A stretch of DNA of 64,000 nt from Shewanella baltica. GTDB taxonomy: Bacteria; Pseudomonadota; Gammaproteobacteria; Enterobacterales; Shewanellaceae. Made by a program: the position numbers and the translations under genes. The notes under the pieces were generated by a model. That model saw nothing but the letters and a program-made list of their open reading frames with translations. It did no database searches and was not told the DNA's origin. Positions within the stretch are counted from its first letter, which is position 1. Each line of letters opens with the position of its first letter. The stretch is taken from assembly GCF_900456975.1 (NCBI RefSeq), contig NZ_UGYM01000002.1, forward strand, positions 3,968,001 to 4,032,000, read 5' to 3'. Below, one piece after another: positions 16,887-25,257 of the stretch.

Positions 16887-17501
16887 CTAACCTATTGACA
16901 AAGATGATATTTCACAACCAAACAACTCGTCGCGATAGTACTTGAGTTCCGCTATCGACTCCCGAATATCGGCTAAGGCTTCATGCTGATACTGCTTAGC
17001 CTTAATCGCATTACGCTCAACCTCTGGCGCCCAAGCTCTAGCTGCGAGCCCTATTGCTGATATGTCTAGCTGCCTGTAATGCATGTACTCATGAAGCTCA
17101 GGCATTTGGCACATGATAAACGAACGATCAAACATGATTGAGTTACCAGCAAACACCACACCAGTCTTAGCTTTACGGTCATGCTTAGGTATTCCCAGTG
17201 CTTTCAGGTGTTCGATAACCATCTGCTCAGCATGTGCTAACGATACTGATGAGGCACGAACAGCAGCTAACAACCCACTCTTGGTATGCACATCTATCGC
17301 CCACTCATGTGACCTTGCAATGTGTTCATCGTCTTGATGCACAACAACGTGCAGCGCTTCACCCACTTGGTTTAACTCACTATCAGTCACGATAAAGGCC
17401 AGCTCAAAGATAGGGTAATACTCCATACCCAGCATCCCATTGTCTAAGCGGCCGTTCAGTCCACCCGTTTCTAAATCTCCAAACAAAAAGAATTGCTCCA
17501 T
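16887..17501 (-). CDS. DEDDh 3'-5' exonuclease, oligoribonuclease/RNase T-like
   Basis: The 204-residue protein shows the exonuclease motifs: DLETGG (residues 9-14, acidic motif I), AGNSIMFDRSF (motif II) and HEALADIRESI (motif III with the catalytic His and Asp). Total length is close to Orn and RNase T. It probably trims short RNA or single-stranded DNA ends. ATG 17501 is chosen because GAGGTGG lies just upstream and the start then follows the Q-like gene by 8 bases. Confidence 0.8.
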   Translation of the reverse strand: MEQFFLFGDLETGGLNGRLDNGMLGMEYYPIFELAFIVTDSELNQVGEALHVVVHQDDEHIARSHEWAIDVHTKSGLLAAVRASSVSLAHAEQMVIEHLKALGIPKHDRKAKTGVVFAGNSIMFDRSFIMCQMPELHEYMHYRQLDISAIGLAARAWAPEVERNAIKAKQYQHEALADIRESIAELKYYRDELFGCEISSLSIG

Positions 17502-17509
17502 CACCCACC

Positions 17510-17887
17510 TCACTTTGCTAATTGAATCTCTGCCCTTCTCAACCAATACACATACGACTTCTTGCTATCGAACCCCATCAATGCCCACTGGCCTTTGCAC
17601 ACGTAACAGGTGCGAATCGCCCGAATACAATTTGGCGATAAACACTCAATCATCCTATCGAACTGGACCACATGCTTAGGAACGCTCAACTCCCTAACCA
17701 ACGCACATCCATAAACCTGCACCTCGCCTAACTTATCGCAAGCACTACGATTAGTGAAACCTTTACCGAGTTCTTGGAACGCCCAATAACGCCCCCAGGC
17801 ATTGAGCCCAGCACGAAGGGCTTTCATGTTGACCAAGTCATCACGCCCATCAGCAACCAATGTCACTCTTAAATTAGATGGCCTCAT
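17510..17887 (-). CDS. Q-like late antitermination protein
   Basis: The 125-residue protein has WGRYWAFQELGKGF (residues 31-44), KLGEVQVYG and LSPNCIRAIRTCYVCKGQW, an arrangement seen in phage antitermination Q-type and DUF1133-type proteins. Its place between replication genes and the exonuclease/lysis genes is that of lambda Q. It would let polymerase pass terminators such as the one at 16202-16230. Family assignment is tentative. Confidence 0.6.
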   Translation of the reverse strand: MRPSNLRVTLVADGRDDLVNMKALRAGLNAWGRYWAFQELGKGFTNRSACDKLGEVQVYGCALVRELSVPKHVVQFDRMIECLSPNCIRAIRTCYVCKGQWALMGFDSKKSYVYWLRRAEIQLAK

Positions 17888-18092
17888 TCGCTACCTCCGT
17901 GATCTGCTCAATCGATAAATGAAATACATCATCCAAGATGGCAAGAAAATGGTTAGAAGGAACATTGCTTTTGCCGCTCTCCCATCGCTGATAAGTACGG
18001 CGATCAACTCCGTAAATCTCAGCCACTTCATGCTGACTAAAGCCCCTAATACCACGCCCAGTTTTTAGAATGATTGCTGACCGATTGCTCAT
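17874..18092 (-). CDS. Small XRE-type helix-turn-helix protein
   Basis: A 72-residue protein made up of one helix-turn-helix unit: FSQHEVAEIYGVDRRTYQRWESGKSNVP (read as consecutive recognition helices at residues 18-45). It overlaps the Q-like gene by 14 bases, so the two are likely co-translated. It may tune late or replication gene expression; the target is unknown. Confidence 0.8.
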   Translation of the reverse strand: MSNRSAIILKTGRGIRGFSQHEVAEIYGVDRRTYQRWESGKSNVPSNHFLAILDDVFHLSIEQITEVANEAI

Positions 18093-18147
18093 AAAACCAC
18101 CTTAATTTGTGCCATTGCATACTCTTGTAAGGCTGATGCAACGATCA

Positions 18148-19404
18148 TCACAGCCACCCACTCGCACCAAGGGTTTGAGTACTCCCAACATTCTCAGACG
18201 ATCTAGGGATTATCTCGGGCGCAACCTCACTAAAACCGAGCGAAATTAAATGCGCATGATACGCATCAAGCGCACTCAACATGCCCTTATCCAAAGTCGA
18301 ATGAACATAGGTACGCAAAAGCACAGGCAAGGCATGATTAAGCAACCGCTCACCCACCATAGTATCCACGCCCATGTCTTGGATAATCGTGCGGCAAAGC
18401 TTACGCAAATCATGCGAAGTAAACTCCTTAAACCGAATCGTCTCACTCCAATAATGCGCAGTGCGCTGGCTAATAGCGCCAACATCACCCGCAAACAAAA
18501 ACGCCCGCTTACCCACATTTTTAAGCTGCCACTGTAAATAATGCTGGATCAACGCCTTAGCCGTAGGCGTTAACGGTAGCCGGTGCTCTTGGCGGTTCTT
18601 CGCATTCGCCGCAGGGATAAACCAATACTCACCCGCAAAATGCTCCCATCGTGCCAATCGGGTTTCACCAATGCGCGTCCCAAACATCAGCATCAACATA
18701 AACAACATCGCCACCGGCATAAATGCATCCCGCAACGCCACAAACAACGGCCCTAAGTCCGACTCCATCAACCGCGTATCAGGCTTAGGTGATAAGGTTA
18801 AACTCATCGTCACTCGATACCCCATCAGAGGATTAAGCAATAACAACCTAAAATCCGCCGCCAAACTCAACGCCCGCTTAAGCACATTCACACTCAAACG
18901 AATATAATGCGGCGCATAACCCTCATTCAGCATCAGCTTCACCAACGCACTATCCACCACCAAAAACGACAACTCAGCCAAGGCCACATTCCCCAACTTA
19001 GGCAACAACTGCTTACGCATAATCGACCTACAGTTATCGCGCCAGCTCGGGCTTAACGTCGTATTACCATCCAAATAATCCCCATACCACAACAGCAAAT
19101 CAGTCACAGTCGCAAACTCACCGCGCAACACATCCGCGCCCGCACTGCGCTTAGCCAGCATCACAGGTAAATCCGCTAAAAACGTCTTAATACACATACT
19201 TGGCCACACGCCTTGCTTCTTCCAAACCGTCTTATCCCCCTCATTAATCACCAAATGCACACTCGCCTTCGCCCTATCCGCCGTTGCCCGTAAACGCACC
19301 TCAGGAAACTGCGGGTCCCTAAAATCCCGCGTCAAACCGCTACGTAACCAACGGCGCAGCGCAGCATCGTTCAACTTACCCACCTCAACCCCGCTAGCAG
19401 CCAT
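18148..19404 (-). CDS. Tyrosine recombinase (phage integrase family)
   Basis: The 418-residue protein carries a complete tyrosine recombinase active site: Arg244 in FGTRIGET, Lys269, His331 and Arg334 in SHDLRK, His357 in LLNHA and the nucleophile Tyr366 in RTYVHS. Residues about 95-190 are the core-binding domain, and an N-terminal arm-type domain precedes it. It overlaps the P-like gene by 11 bases, so it belongs to the replication operon. An integrase normally sits at a prophage end beside att; here it is about 12 kb inside, which leaves its role (integration or dimer resolution) open. Confidence 0.88.
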   Translation of the reverse strand: MAASGVEVGKLNDAALRRWLRSGLTRDFRDPQFPEVRLRATADRAKASVHLVINEGDKTVWKKQGVWPSMCIKTFLADLPVMLAKRSAGADVLRGEFATVTDLLLWYGDYLDGNTTLSPSWRDNCRSIMRKQLLPKLGNVALAELSFLVVDSALVKLMLNEGYAPHYIRLSVNVLKRALSLAADFRLLLLNPLMGYRVTMSLTLSPKPDTRLMESDLGPLFVALRDAFMPVAMLFMLMLMFGTRIGETRLARWEHFAGEYWFIPAANAKNRQEHRLPLTPTAKALIQHYLQWQLKNVGKRAFLFAGDVGAISQRTAHYWSETIRFKEFTSHDLRKLCRTIIQDMGVDTMVGERLLNHALPVLLRTYVHSTLDKGMLSALDAYHAHLISLGFSEVAPEIIPRSSENVGSTQTLGASGWL

Positions 19405-20077
19405 CGTTTGCCCCCTTAAGCCCTAGGTTTGCTCGTAAATTGGCAATAATCGATTTTGCCTTTGCCGCCTCAGTGGGCCGCGTCACCGTTTCAGGTAATG
19501 CCTTTGGCAACTCAACATCGGTCAACTCGCCACGGCTAAAGCGTCTGCATAACACTTTGTAATTGCGCTCAAACGTCATCAACACGTCCTTTTCAAGCCC
19601 AGTGGCAAACATCCAACTGCCTGTCTCGCGCACCGCTAAGCGCACCACATCATGGCTCCACGTATGCTTGTCAGGATGATGGTAATGGCGGGTTGCCTCC
19701 TTAAACGCCGCCTCTAACTTAGGCAGCCCTAAATCACAGGCCGTAGGTTGACACCACAAAGCAAACTGGCGTGGTGTCGGCCAAAACTGCCTATCACCCT
19801 GCTCGCGTCTGGCGCGATTTAATCCCGCTTGCACTTGCTCGCGGCTTGCAATCCCCTGCGCCGCCAAGGTTTTAAGCCACTCGGCTTTGTGGGTCGCTTC
19901 GTCCTCAGGCCGCGGCGCACTCACAGGAAACAACACCCGCAACTTGCTAAACACACTGTCCACAATCGCCATGTCCATTGCCGTGGGTTCAGGTTGACTC
20001 ACACGCCCCTGCCCAACCAGCGGCTGGCGGATTAAGGTCTGCAGTGATTTCATGCTCGCATTTTGGTTGGCAGTCAT
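19394..20077 (-). CDS. Replication protein P-like helicase loader
   Basis: The 227-residue protein matches lambda P-type proteins: a variable N terminus, then VDSVFSKLRVLFP, and the core motif FWPTPRQFALWCQP (residues 97-110), followed by helices with YHHPDKHTWSH. Lambda P brings the host DnaB helicase to the O-bound origin. It overlaps the O-like gene by 4 bases and the recombinase by 11. Confidence 0.82.
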   Translation of the reverse strand: MTANQNASMKSLQTLIRQPLVGQGRVSQPEPTAMDMAIVDSVFSKLRVLFPVSAPRPEDEATHKAEWLKTLAAQGIASREQVQAGLNRARREQGDRQFWPTPRQFALWCQPTACDLGLPKLEAAFKEATRHYHHPDKHTWSHDVVRLAVRETGSWMFATGLEKDVLMTFERNYKVLCRRFSRGELTDVELPKALPETVTRPTEAAKAKSIIANLRANLGLKGANDGC

Positions 20078-20823
20078 ATCAAAGGATCCTCAGGGTCATA
20101 CACCGCATGGCGCCAATCCACTTGCCCAACAGCGGTGGCCATCGGTCTTGGCAACGGCGTTAGCCAATGGCGTTCGCGGATAAACTTGGTAATACCCAAC
20201 ACAAACTGGCCGTTCGCGCTAAAGCCCCAACTGGTATCCAGCGCCGCAGCGTCCTTCAACCAGGTCACCGCCAACACACAATCGGCATCGGTCAGCTTTT
20301 CGGCCTTCCACGCTTTCCACGCAGCCGAATCCGACCCGCCTTTGCGATGGGCGGGATAGGCTTTAAAAAACGCATTGAAAACCGACTTAGCACTCGTTGC
20401 TGGACAACTATCTTTTAAAGATTCATTGATAGGTTCTAAAGAGTGATAGATTCCGGTGCTATCTGGTGGCACAGGGGGTGTGCTATCTGGTGGCATACCT
20501 ATGCTATCTGGTGGCACCCCTTCGGTGCTATCTGCTAGCACAGGGGGTGCTACCTCGTAGCAGATTGAAATCGTGTAAATATTGGTTAAATTTCCCTTAG
20601 GTCCCTTACGATTTTTAATCGTCACAAAACCCATATCAACCAAGGCCGCAATATGCTTTCTCACAGTGCTATGACCAATCTCGCACTGGTCAGCAATATG
20701 CTGATGGCTCGGCCAACACTCGCCATTATCGTTCGCGTTGTCGGCCAGCTTAATCAACACCAGCTTACGCAGTGGATTACCCACCTTGGCCTTCATCGCT
20801 TTTACCATCAATTCCATGCTCAT
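20074..20823 (-). CDS. Replication initiator, lambda O-like, with helix-turn-helix domain
   Basis: The 249-residue protein has a winged helix-turn-helix at residues about 18-72 (CWPSHQHIADQCEIGHSTVRKH region), a proline-rich linker (90-125) with repeated PPDS units, and a C-terminal domain presumably contacting P. The linker codons are the iterons of a replication origin, as in lambda O. The start codon overlaps the stop of a 22-residue upstream frame (ATGA), suggesting coupled translation. Confidence 0.82.
   Translation of the reverse strand: MSMELMVKAMKAKVGNPLRKLVLIKLADNANDNGECWPSHQHIADQCEIGHSTVRKHIAALVDMGFVTIKNRKGPKGNLTNIYTISICYEVAPPVLADSTEGVPPDSIGMPPDSTPPVPPDSTGIYHSLEPINESLKDSCPATSAKSVFNAFFKAYPAHRKGGSDSAAWKAWKAEKLTDADCVLAVTWLKDAAALDTSWGFSANGQFVLGITKFIRERHWLTPLPRPMATAVGQVDWRHAVYDPEDPLI
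20457..20562. other. Phage replication origin: five iterons inside the O-like gene
   Basis: TGCTATCTGGTGGCA occurs at 20457-20471, 20481-20495 and 20502-20516. The variants TGCTATCTGCTAGCA and TGCTACCTCGTAGCA lie at 20526-20540 and 20548-20562. Start-to-start spacing is 24, 21, 24 and 22 bp, about two helical turns. Each unit is an inverted repeat of TGCTA/TAGCA type. An AT-rich stretch at 20405-20455 lies on the downstream side of the gene, like the unwinding region of lambda ori. Confidence 0.8.
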
Positions 20824-20888
20824 AAACCACCGCCTAACTGCGCGACAGCCAGCACAAAATTGACGAAATCATCATGTATACGTAACAT
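20820..20888 (-). CDS. 22-residue upstream frame coupled to the O-like gene
   Basis: ATG at 20888 has GAGG 7 bases upstream and opens a 22-codon frame (starts MLRIHDDFVNFV) whose TGA overlaps the ATG of the O-like gene. Its 5' part is shared with another short frame at 21631-21672 as part of a duplicated module. It may be a leader peptide controlling initiator synthesis or a tiny protein. Confidence 0.45.
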   Translation of the reverse strand: MLRIHDDFVNFVLAVAQLGGGL

Positions 20889-20950
20889 GTAATCGCCTCA
20901 CATAGGTATTAAGCCCGCGCTCAGTCGCCAAACTTCAGCGGGCTTTCTTA
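20880..20950 (-). repeat. Terminator/ribosome-site module, copy 1
   Basis: A stem AAGCCCGC/GCGGGCTT (20911-20918 with 20938-20945) precedes, in the leftward direction, the conserved sequence TAATACCTATGTGAGGC and an ATG. About 34 of 39 bases from the ATG to the inner stem match copy 2 at 21664-21731. The hairpin may act as an attenuator for the replication genes, overcome by antitermination. Confidence 0.6.
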
Positions 20951-20991
20951 TTTCAACTTCAACCCTTTATGTTTTGTCACATCATCAATAC

Positions 20992-21597
20992 TCAGCCATC
21001 CAAGTGATAAATATCCCGCGCCAAATTAGTGCGTAACTGGCTATAAATATCGCGCCGCTTGATATGCTTGGCCTGATTAACGGGGTCAATACGCGTCACC
21101 TCAATCGAACGCTCGGCGCGCATTTCTTCCATCTGCAAGTAACCCAAAAACCAATCCACACACACCCGCGGCAACATCAAGGTGCCTTCATCACCTAAAA
21201 TCACCCGACTCACCACTTTGTTGGCGATCTCCACTAAGCTGACGTTATCTAACGCCTCTAACTCGGGTTGCGTTCGCAACAGCTCAACAATGCGCCCAAC
21301 CTGCAAGCGGCTAAAAATATCCAAGGTGCTAAAACCGTAAAAAGTCGATAACTCACGCCGTAAATCAACTTGGCACATGGGTAACGTGTTTTTACTCAAG
21401 GCTGCCGCCTGCATCATCAGCACGTTAGCCTGAGCAACCAATAACGCGACCTTTGAATCGACCGCTTCATCCTCTCGCCGCATATAATCTGCAAACGCTG
21501 GCGTAACAGGTTCATCATCACGATTCGCAACATCGCCATGCACCGAACACGCGGCGCCGCCCTCCAAACAACAGATTAAACATTCAGGATCAAACAT
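20992..21597 (-). CDS. Phage early protein of unknown function
   Basis: The 201-residue protein is not recognised. Its N terminus has four cysteines and a histidine (CLICCLEGGAACSVH, residues 6-20), which could bind a metal. The rest is helical with a VALLVAQANVLMMQAAAL stretch and ends in a basic region. It stands alone between two terminator modules, upstream of the O-like gene, so it belongs to the rightward-early equivalent operon. Confidence 0.6.
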   Translation of the reverse strand: MFDPECLICCLEGGAACSVHGDVANRDDEPVTPAFADYMRREDEAVDSKVALLVAQANVLMMQAAALSKNTLPMCQVDLRRELSTFYGFSTLDIFSRLQVGRIVELLRTQPELEALDNVSLVEIANKVVSRVILGDEGTLMLPRVCVDWFLGYLQMEEMRAERSIEVTRIDPVNQAKHIKRRDIYSQLRTNLARDIYHLDG

Positions 21598-21630
21598 ATC
21601 GCCCCCCTTGCATGCCTTAAAGCCGTGGTA

Positions 21631-21672
21631 TCAAGGCCGACAATTGACCCAAAGCCCATGCTTACGTAACAT
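21631..21672 (-). CDS. 13-residue upstream frame
   Basis: ATG 21672, with GAGG 7 bases upstream, starts a 13-codon frame (MLRKHGLWVNCRP) ending 34 bases before the ATG at 21597. It shares its start region with the frame at 20820-20888. The paired occurrence makes it more than chance, but translation is unproven. Confidence 0.3.
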   Translation of the reverse strand: MLRKHGLWVNCRP

Positions 21673-21731
21673 GCTGTTGCCTCACTTAGGTATTAAGCCC
21701 GCTGCCTCCACAGCTCTAGCGGGCTTTCTTA
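21664..21731 (-). repeat. Terminator/ribosome-site module, copy 2
   Basis: The stem AAGCCCGC/GCGGGCTT (21695-21702 with 21719-21726) precedes TAATACCTAAGTGAGGC and ATG, the same design as copy 1 at 20880-20950. The module lies before the unknown gene at 20992-21597. Confidence 0.6.
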
Positions 21732-21756
21732 TCTTTACCGCTAATCAACATGCCAA

Positions 21757-22380
21757 TCACTTCTCGGCCACGTATTGCGCCGCCTTACCGCCATGACTCG
21801 CTAAATACGGATACGCCAGCTCTAACGCCGCCATGCTCGCTTGCGTGGTTGCCGCCGACTCTTTTAACTCACGGTGCGCCGCCACTAATTGCTCGCGCTT
21901 CGGCGCCGGACCCAAATGGATCACCGCCACTTGCGCCTCGGCGTTCTCTTTGGTGAGCGATGCCGCCATATCGGCCACATGCAACACATGGCCGTCATTC
22001 ATACGGTCTGCAATGACCGTCACCCCAGTGCAACCAAACACATCGTTGAGATACTGCACCCGCAAATGCTCGGGCAGTGCCGCCACCAATGCTTGCTCAA
22101 CATGAAACAAGCGATCCACCTGCGGATGCTGGCCCTCGTACTGGCCGAGCCAACGGAACAGCTTTTGGGCATTAATCCGCGCATCGTTGTGTACGTCTTG
22201 AGTGCTCGCAAAGCTAATGCCCTCCGCCGCTAACACCTCGCTCAGCCCAAGGCGTTCAACCGCCGCAACAAAATCTATCGCCAACGCAAAGCGCGTCATC
22301 TTGGGTAACTCCAACACCCGATGAATCGTTTTCATCAACAAATTCAAACGGCTATCTTTTTTACGTGAATGGGTTTTCAT
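21757..22380 (-). CDS. Phage regulatory protein, CII/YmfL-like by position
   Basis: The 207-residue protein is the second gene after cro, where lambdoid phages carry cII. The middle part (residues 60-125, with RINAQKLFRWLG, LFHVEQALVAALPEHLRVQYLNDVFG) resembles phage regulatory CII/YmfL-type proteins. The C-terminal part is alanine-rich and helical. No confident domain match can be claimed from reading alone. Confidence 0.5.
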   Translation of the reverse strand: MKTHSRKKDSRLNLLMKTIHRVLELPKMTRFALAIDFVAAVERLGLSEVLAAEGISFASTQDVHNDARINAQKLFRWLGQYEGQHPQVDRLFHVEQALVAALPEHLRVQYLNDVFGCTGVTVIADRMNDGHVLHVADMAASLTKENAEAQVAVIHLGPAPKREQLVAAHRELKESAATTQASMAALELAYPYLASHGGKAAQYVAEK

Positions 22381-22411
22381 GTGTACTGTCCTCCTTCAAC
22401 CTAAAGTGAAC

Positions 22412-22615
22412 CTAAGCCACACTCGCGGGCTTAGGATTATCTAAAACAACGACGGGGTTAACTTTGAGTGCACCATGGCTTAGGCGCTCAATTTGATAAG
22501 CACGGAGTTCGGGAACGTCTTCACCCCACTGGCTAATTGCAGAAGGTTTGATGTTCAAAACCTGAGCTAGCTTGGTTTGAGAACCATAAAATTTGACAGC
22601 ATCATCTTTTGTCAT
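22412..22615 (-). CDS. Cro-type repressor
   Basis: The 67-residue protein begins MTKDDAVKFYGSQTKLAQVL and has a helix-turn-helix SQTKLAQVLNIKPSAISQWG (residues 12-31), as in P22/lambda-type Cro. It is divergent from the CI-like repressor with a 59-base gap holding operators. It should shut off cI and favour lytic growth. Confidence 0.87.
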   Translation of the reverse strand: MTKDDAVKFYGSQTKLAQVLNIKPSAISQWGEDVPELRAYQIERLSHGALKVNPVVVLDNPKPASVA

Positions 22616-22639
22616 GGGTTGATCTCCACACCGAATAAA

Positions 22640-22675
22640 TAAGTTTTCTTACACAATAGAAAGAAAGGAAACTTA
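22640..22675. promoter_or_regulatory. cI-cro operator region
   Basis: TAAGTTTTCTTA (22640-22651) is an inverted-repeat site with TAAG/CTTA arms. A second site, TAAGTTTCCTTT, reads on the minus strand at 22675-22664 and touches the start codon of cI. A site differing from the first at one base is found in the promoter of the plus-strand early operon at 26709-26720. Confidence 0.65.
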
Positions 22676-23397
22676 TGTCAACAAAAGATAAGATCACTTA
22701 CATGAAAACACTCGGTCAGCGCATACGCGAAAAGCGTAAAGAATTAGGTATCACCCAAAAAGCACTTGGTGCTTTAGTTGGGGTTTCTGCTGTTGCAGTA
22801 ACTCAGTGGGAAAAAGATGAGACAGCCCCAAAGGGCGCAAATTTATTTGCTTTAGCGAAATCATTGAAATGTGATCTCAGCTGGCTTCTAAATGGACAAG
22901 TCGCTGCGAAACCTGAATCCAATGCTGAATGGGCTGGCGGCTTTGATCTATGGGACAACGATAGTCCACTGGGTGAGGATGAAGTCGAAATTCCCTTTTA
23001 CGTGGATATCGAACTCTCGGCGGGTGAAGGCATTGCAGAAGGTGTTGAATATAAAGGCCCTAAGCTCCGTTTTGCCAAAAGTAGCCTTAAGCGTCAAGGT
23101 GTAAACACAGATCATGCGGCCTGTGTCAAAGTGAATGGCAACAGCATGGAGCCAGTATTACCCCACGGTTCAACTGTCGGTGTAGATACCTCAGCCACCG
23201 AAATAGTGGACGGTAAAATGTACGCCATTAACCACGATGGCATGATGCGTGTCAAAATGCTCTACAAACTCCCCGGTGGTGGCCTGCGCCTACGTAGCTA
23301 CAACACCGATGAGTGGCCAGACGAGCACATCAATAACGAACAACTTAAAAACATTAAAGTGATTGGTAAAGTGTTTTGGTATTCAGTATTAATTTAA
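22675..23397 (+). CDS. CI-like prophage repressor with S24 self-cleavage domain
   Basis: The 240-residue protein has an XRE helix-turn-helix at residues 12-70 (ITQKALGALVGVSAVAVTQWE) and a LexA-type S24 domain at 105-235. Ser157 in GNSMEP and Lys194 in MRVKM form the catalytic dyad. Ala116-Gly117 in LSAGEG is the likely cleavage bond. This predicts SOS-type induction through RecA. ATG 22675 has AAGGAA 4-5 bases upstream; ATG 22702 is an alternative start. Confidence 0.92.
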   Translation: MSTKDKITYMKTLGQRIREKRKELGITQKALGALVGVSAVAVTQWEKDETAPKGANLFALAKSLKCDLSWLLNGQVAAKPESNAEWAGGFDLWDNDSPLGEDEVEIPFYVDIELSAGEGIAEGVEYKGPKLRFAKSSLKRQGVNTDHAACVKVNGNSMEPVLPHGSTVGVDTSATEIVDGKMYAINHDGMMRVKMLYKLPGGGLRLRSYNTDEWPDEHINNEQLKNIKVIGKVFWYSVLI

Positions 23398-23468
23398 AAT
23401 CTATTGAATTCAGCTAATGCTGACTTCAATAGAAAAAATAAAAACTTATAACAAATTCTAAATTACTA

Positions 23469-24173
23469 CTAACTAATTAAATAATATTTATTCTCAATTT
23501 TTCTATTGAATTCATTTAATATTACTCGCATATAATTAATCACTTGATCTTTTATTTCTTTTAATTCTGGAACACTTAAATCTCGCCCACATTTTGAAAA
23601 AGAAATATCACCATGCGCTAAATCATTTCTATTGGATTTGACTTTAACTAACTTTTCCGATTTTAGACTTTTTATTTCTTCAGACAAAATACCATATTTT
23701 TCTAATAACTTTCGAATACTCTGTCCATCTAAATTTCCAGATATCTCAGGTTTCTCTGGAATACTTAAAACAAATTCGAAGATATCATCAACAATAGGGA
23801 AATAATACTCTAATTTATTTACAGTTTTACCAGAAATTCTTGGTGTTTTTTCAGAAAAAAACTTTGTTTTATCTTGAAACCAAATTTTCCTTATCTCAGG
23901 AATTAACATTCCATATTTACTATTAGAACCATTAATATCTTGAATCAGCTTTACCAAAGCACTCTTAAAAGAAGATTCAATCAAGTTATATAATAGTAAA
24001 AATAAATTTGCCTTAAAAATCTTTTTAACTTCTGAATCAATTTTAATTTTTTCAAATTCAACATCGTAAAGATCGCCAATACAAGCATTAGTTGCGGTTA
24101 TTTGTTCCATAAATTGAAAATAAAGCTCAATTTCATTAACTCTACTCTCAAAATCCTCCATTTCTAAATCCAT
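23469..24173 (-). CDS. HEPN-domain protein, MAE_28990/MAE_18760-like
   Basis: The 234-residue, mostly helical protein has a hydrophobic central helix (ANLFLLLYNLIESSFKSALVKLI, residues about 55-77) and a C-terminal RNDLAH (182-187), the Rx4H signature of HEPN RNases, followed by GDISFSKCGRDL. Such proteins occur beside DUF262 and DNA methyltransferase genes in suspected restriction or abortive defence loci. It is 2 bases downstream of the DUF262 gene. The codon use is much more AT-rich than in the prophage. It could be an RNA-cleaving effector or a toxin. Confidence 0.7.
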   Translation of the reverse strand: MDLEMEDFESRVNEIELYFQFMEQITATNACIGDLYDVEFEKIKIDSEVKKIFKANLFLLLYNLIESSFKSALVKLIQDINGSNSKYGMLIPEIRKIWFQDKTKFFSEKTPRISGKTVNKLEYYFPIVDDIFEFVLSIPEKPEISGNLDGQSIRKLLEKYGILSEEIKSLKSEKLVKVKSNRNDLAHGDISFSKCGRDLSVPELKEIKDQVINYMRVILNEFNRKIENKYYLIS

Positions 24174-24175
24174 TT

Positions 24176-25255
24176 CTAAATCCCCAACAACTTATTTTTT
24201 ACAAAATCAATTCGTCCAACTAATTTTGATTTATTGTTCGCAGCATCAGAACGAGTTTGAATATGGAACTCATCTGAATCGATCCATTCAACATTATTCA
24301 CGCTAAGATCTGGATTTAAAGCTATAGCATTTGCAACACCTACCGATATTGCCTCGAATCTAACTCTTGGAGTTGAGTTAGCTCCTTCAAATTTTCTAAA
24401 ACCATAAGGAAAGTTTTGGTCAACAAAATTAAGCATAGCAAGAAACTTAGCTTTCATCTCACGTTCGATATCAGCATTCCAAGTTTTTGTTATACCCTTC
24501 ATATAGGTATCTAGGAAAGGACTGACTGTTCCCCTATAGCCAACTATTGGATCGCTTGCCGAATAAGCAAAAAATCTTAAGACTCTTTCTGTATTCTCTT
24601 GACGTAAACCTACTTTAACACTTACTGGACAAAGTTTTTTGAAGAGTTCTTCCTCTGCACATTCAGAAAGAAAATCAGCAAAAGGTCCTGCAAAAGCCCC
24701 CTTTCTAATTTCAGCTGGTTTGAGCTCATCACTACCAGTATTAAGCCTTTCAAAAAGATCATATCTTGCTTCAGAGGTTGTTTTCTCTCCTAATAATATT
24801 GCTCGAATTGATTTAGAACGGAATCTTTTCTGTCGAACTAAAGGTAGATCATTAAACTTTTTACCGTTCAATAATGTTAATTGTTTAAGTCCTTTAAGTT
24901 TCAAGTCTCCAACTATGAAACTATACAGTGTTCTTAACCGTTGAGAACCATCCACAACCTCCATATTACCTGATATATCAGCTAGAAATAGATAAGGGAT
25001 TGGAACACCTATTATCATTGATTCTATGAATTTAGACTGACGCTCATCGGTCCAAACAAATTCTCGTTGATAATCTGGTATATAAATAATATCACCAGTA
25101 TTTTGTTCCTCTTCTAGAAAAAGAAAATCTAAACTTCTTTGGTACATTTCAATAATAACACCAACGGGATATTCCGTAGTATCATAATCATACGACTGCA
25201 TACATAATTTTATTTGATTTTCAATTGCAACTTTTTCATCAGACTGAGCTAACAT
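24176..25255 (-). CDS. DUF262 (ParB/GmrS-like) protein
   Basis: The 359-residue protein has the DUF262 motifs: IPDYQREFVWTDERQSKFIE (residues about 58-77), GVPIPYLFL, VVDGSQRLRTL (99-109) and FERLNTGSDELKPAEIRKG (168-186). DUF262 is the ParB-like, NTP-dependent half of GmrSD-type nucleases; this protein lacks the HNH (DUF1524) half. It lies 2 bases after the methyltransferase gene and 2 bases before the HEPN gene, so the three are one transcript. The expected role is DNA or nucleotide sensing in defence. Confidence 0.85.
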   Translation of the reverse strand: MLAQSDEKVAIENQIKLCMQSYDYDTTEYPVGVIIEMYQRSLDFLFLEEEQNTGDIIYIPDYQREFVWTDERQSKFIESMIIGVPIPYLFLADISGNMEVVDGSQRLRTLYSFIVGDLKLKGLKQLTLLNGKKFNDLPLVRQKRFRSKSIRAILLGEKTTSEARYDLFERLNTGSDELKPAEIRKGAFAGPFADFLSECAEEELFKKLCPVSVKVGLRQENTERVLRFFAYSASDPIVGYRGTVSPFLDTYMKGITKTWNADIEREMKAKFLAMLNFVDQNFPYGFRKFEGANSTPRVRFEAISVGVANAIALNPDLSVNNVEWIDSDEFHIQTRSDAANNKSKLVGRIDFVKNKLLGI

Positions 25256-25257
25256 AT

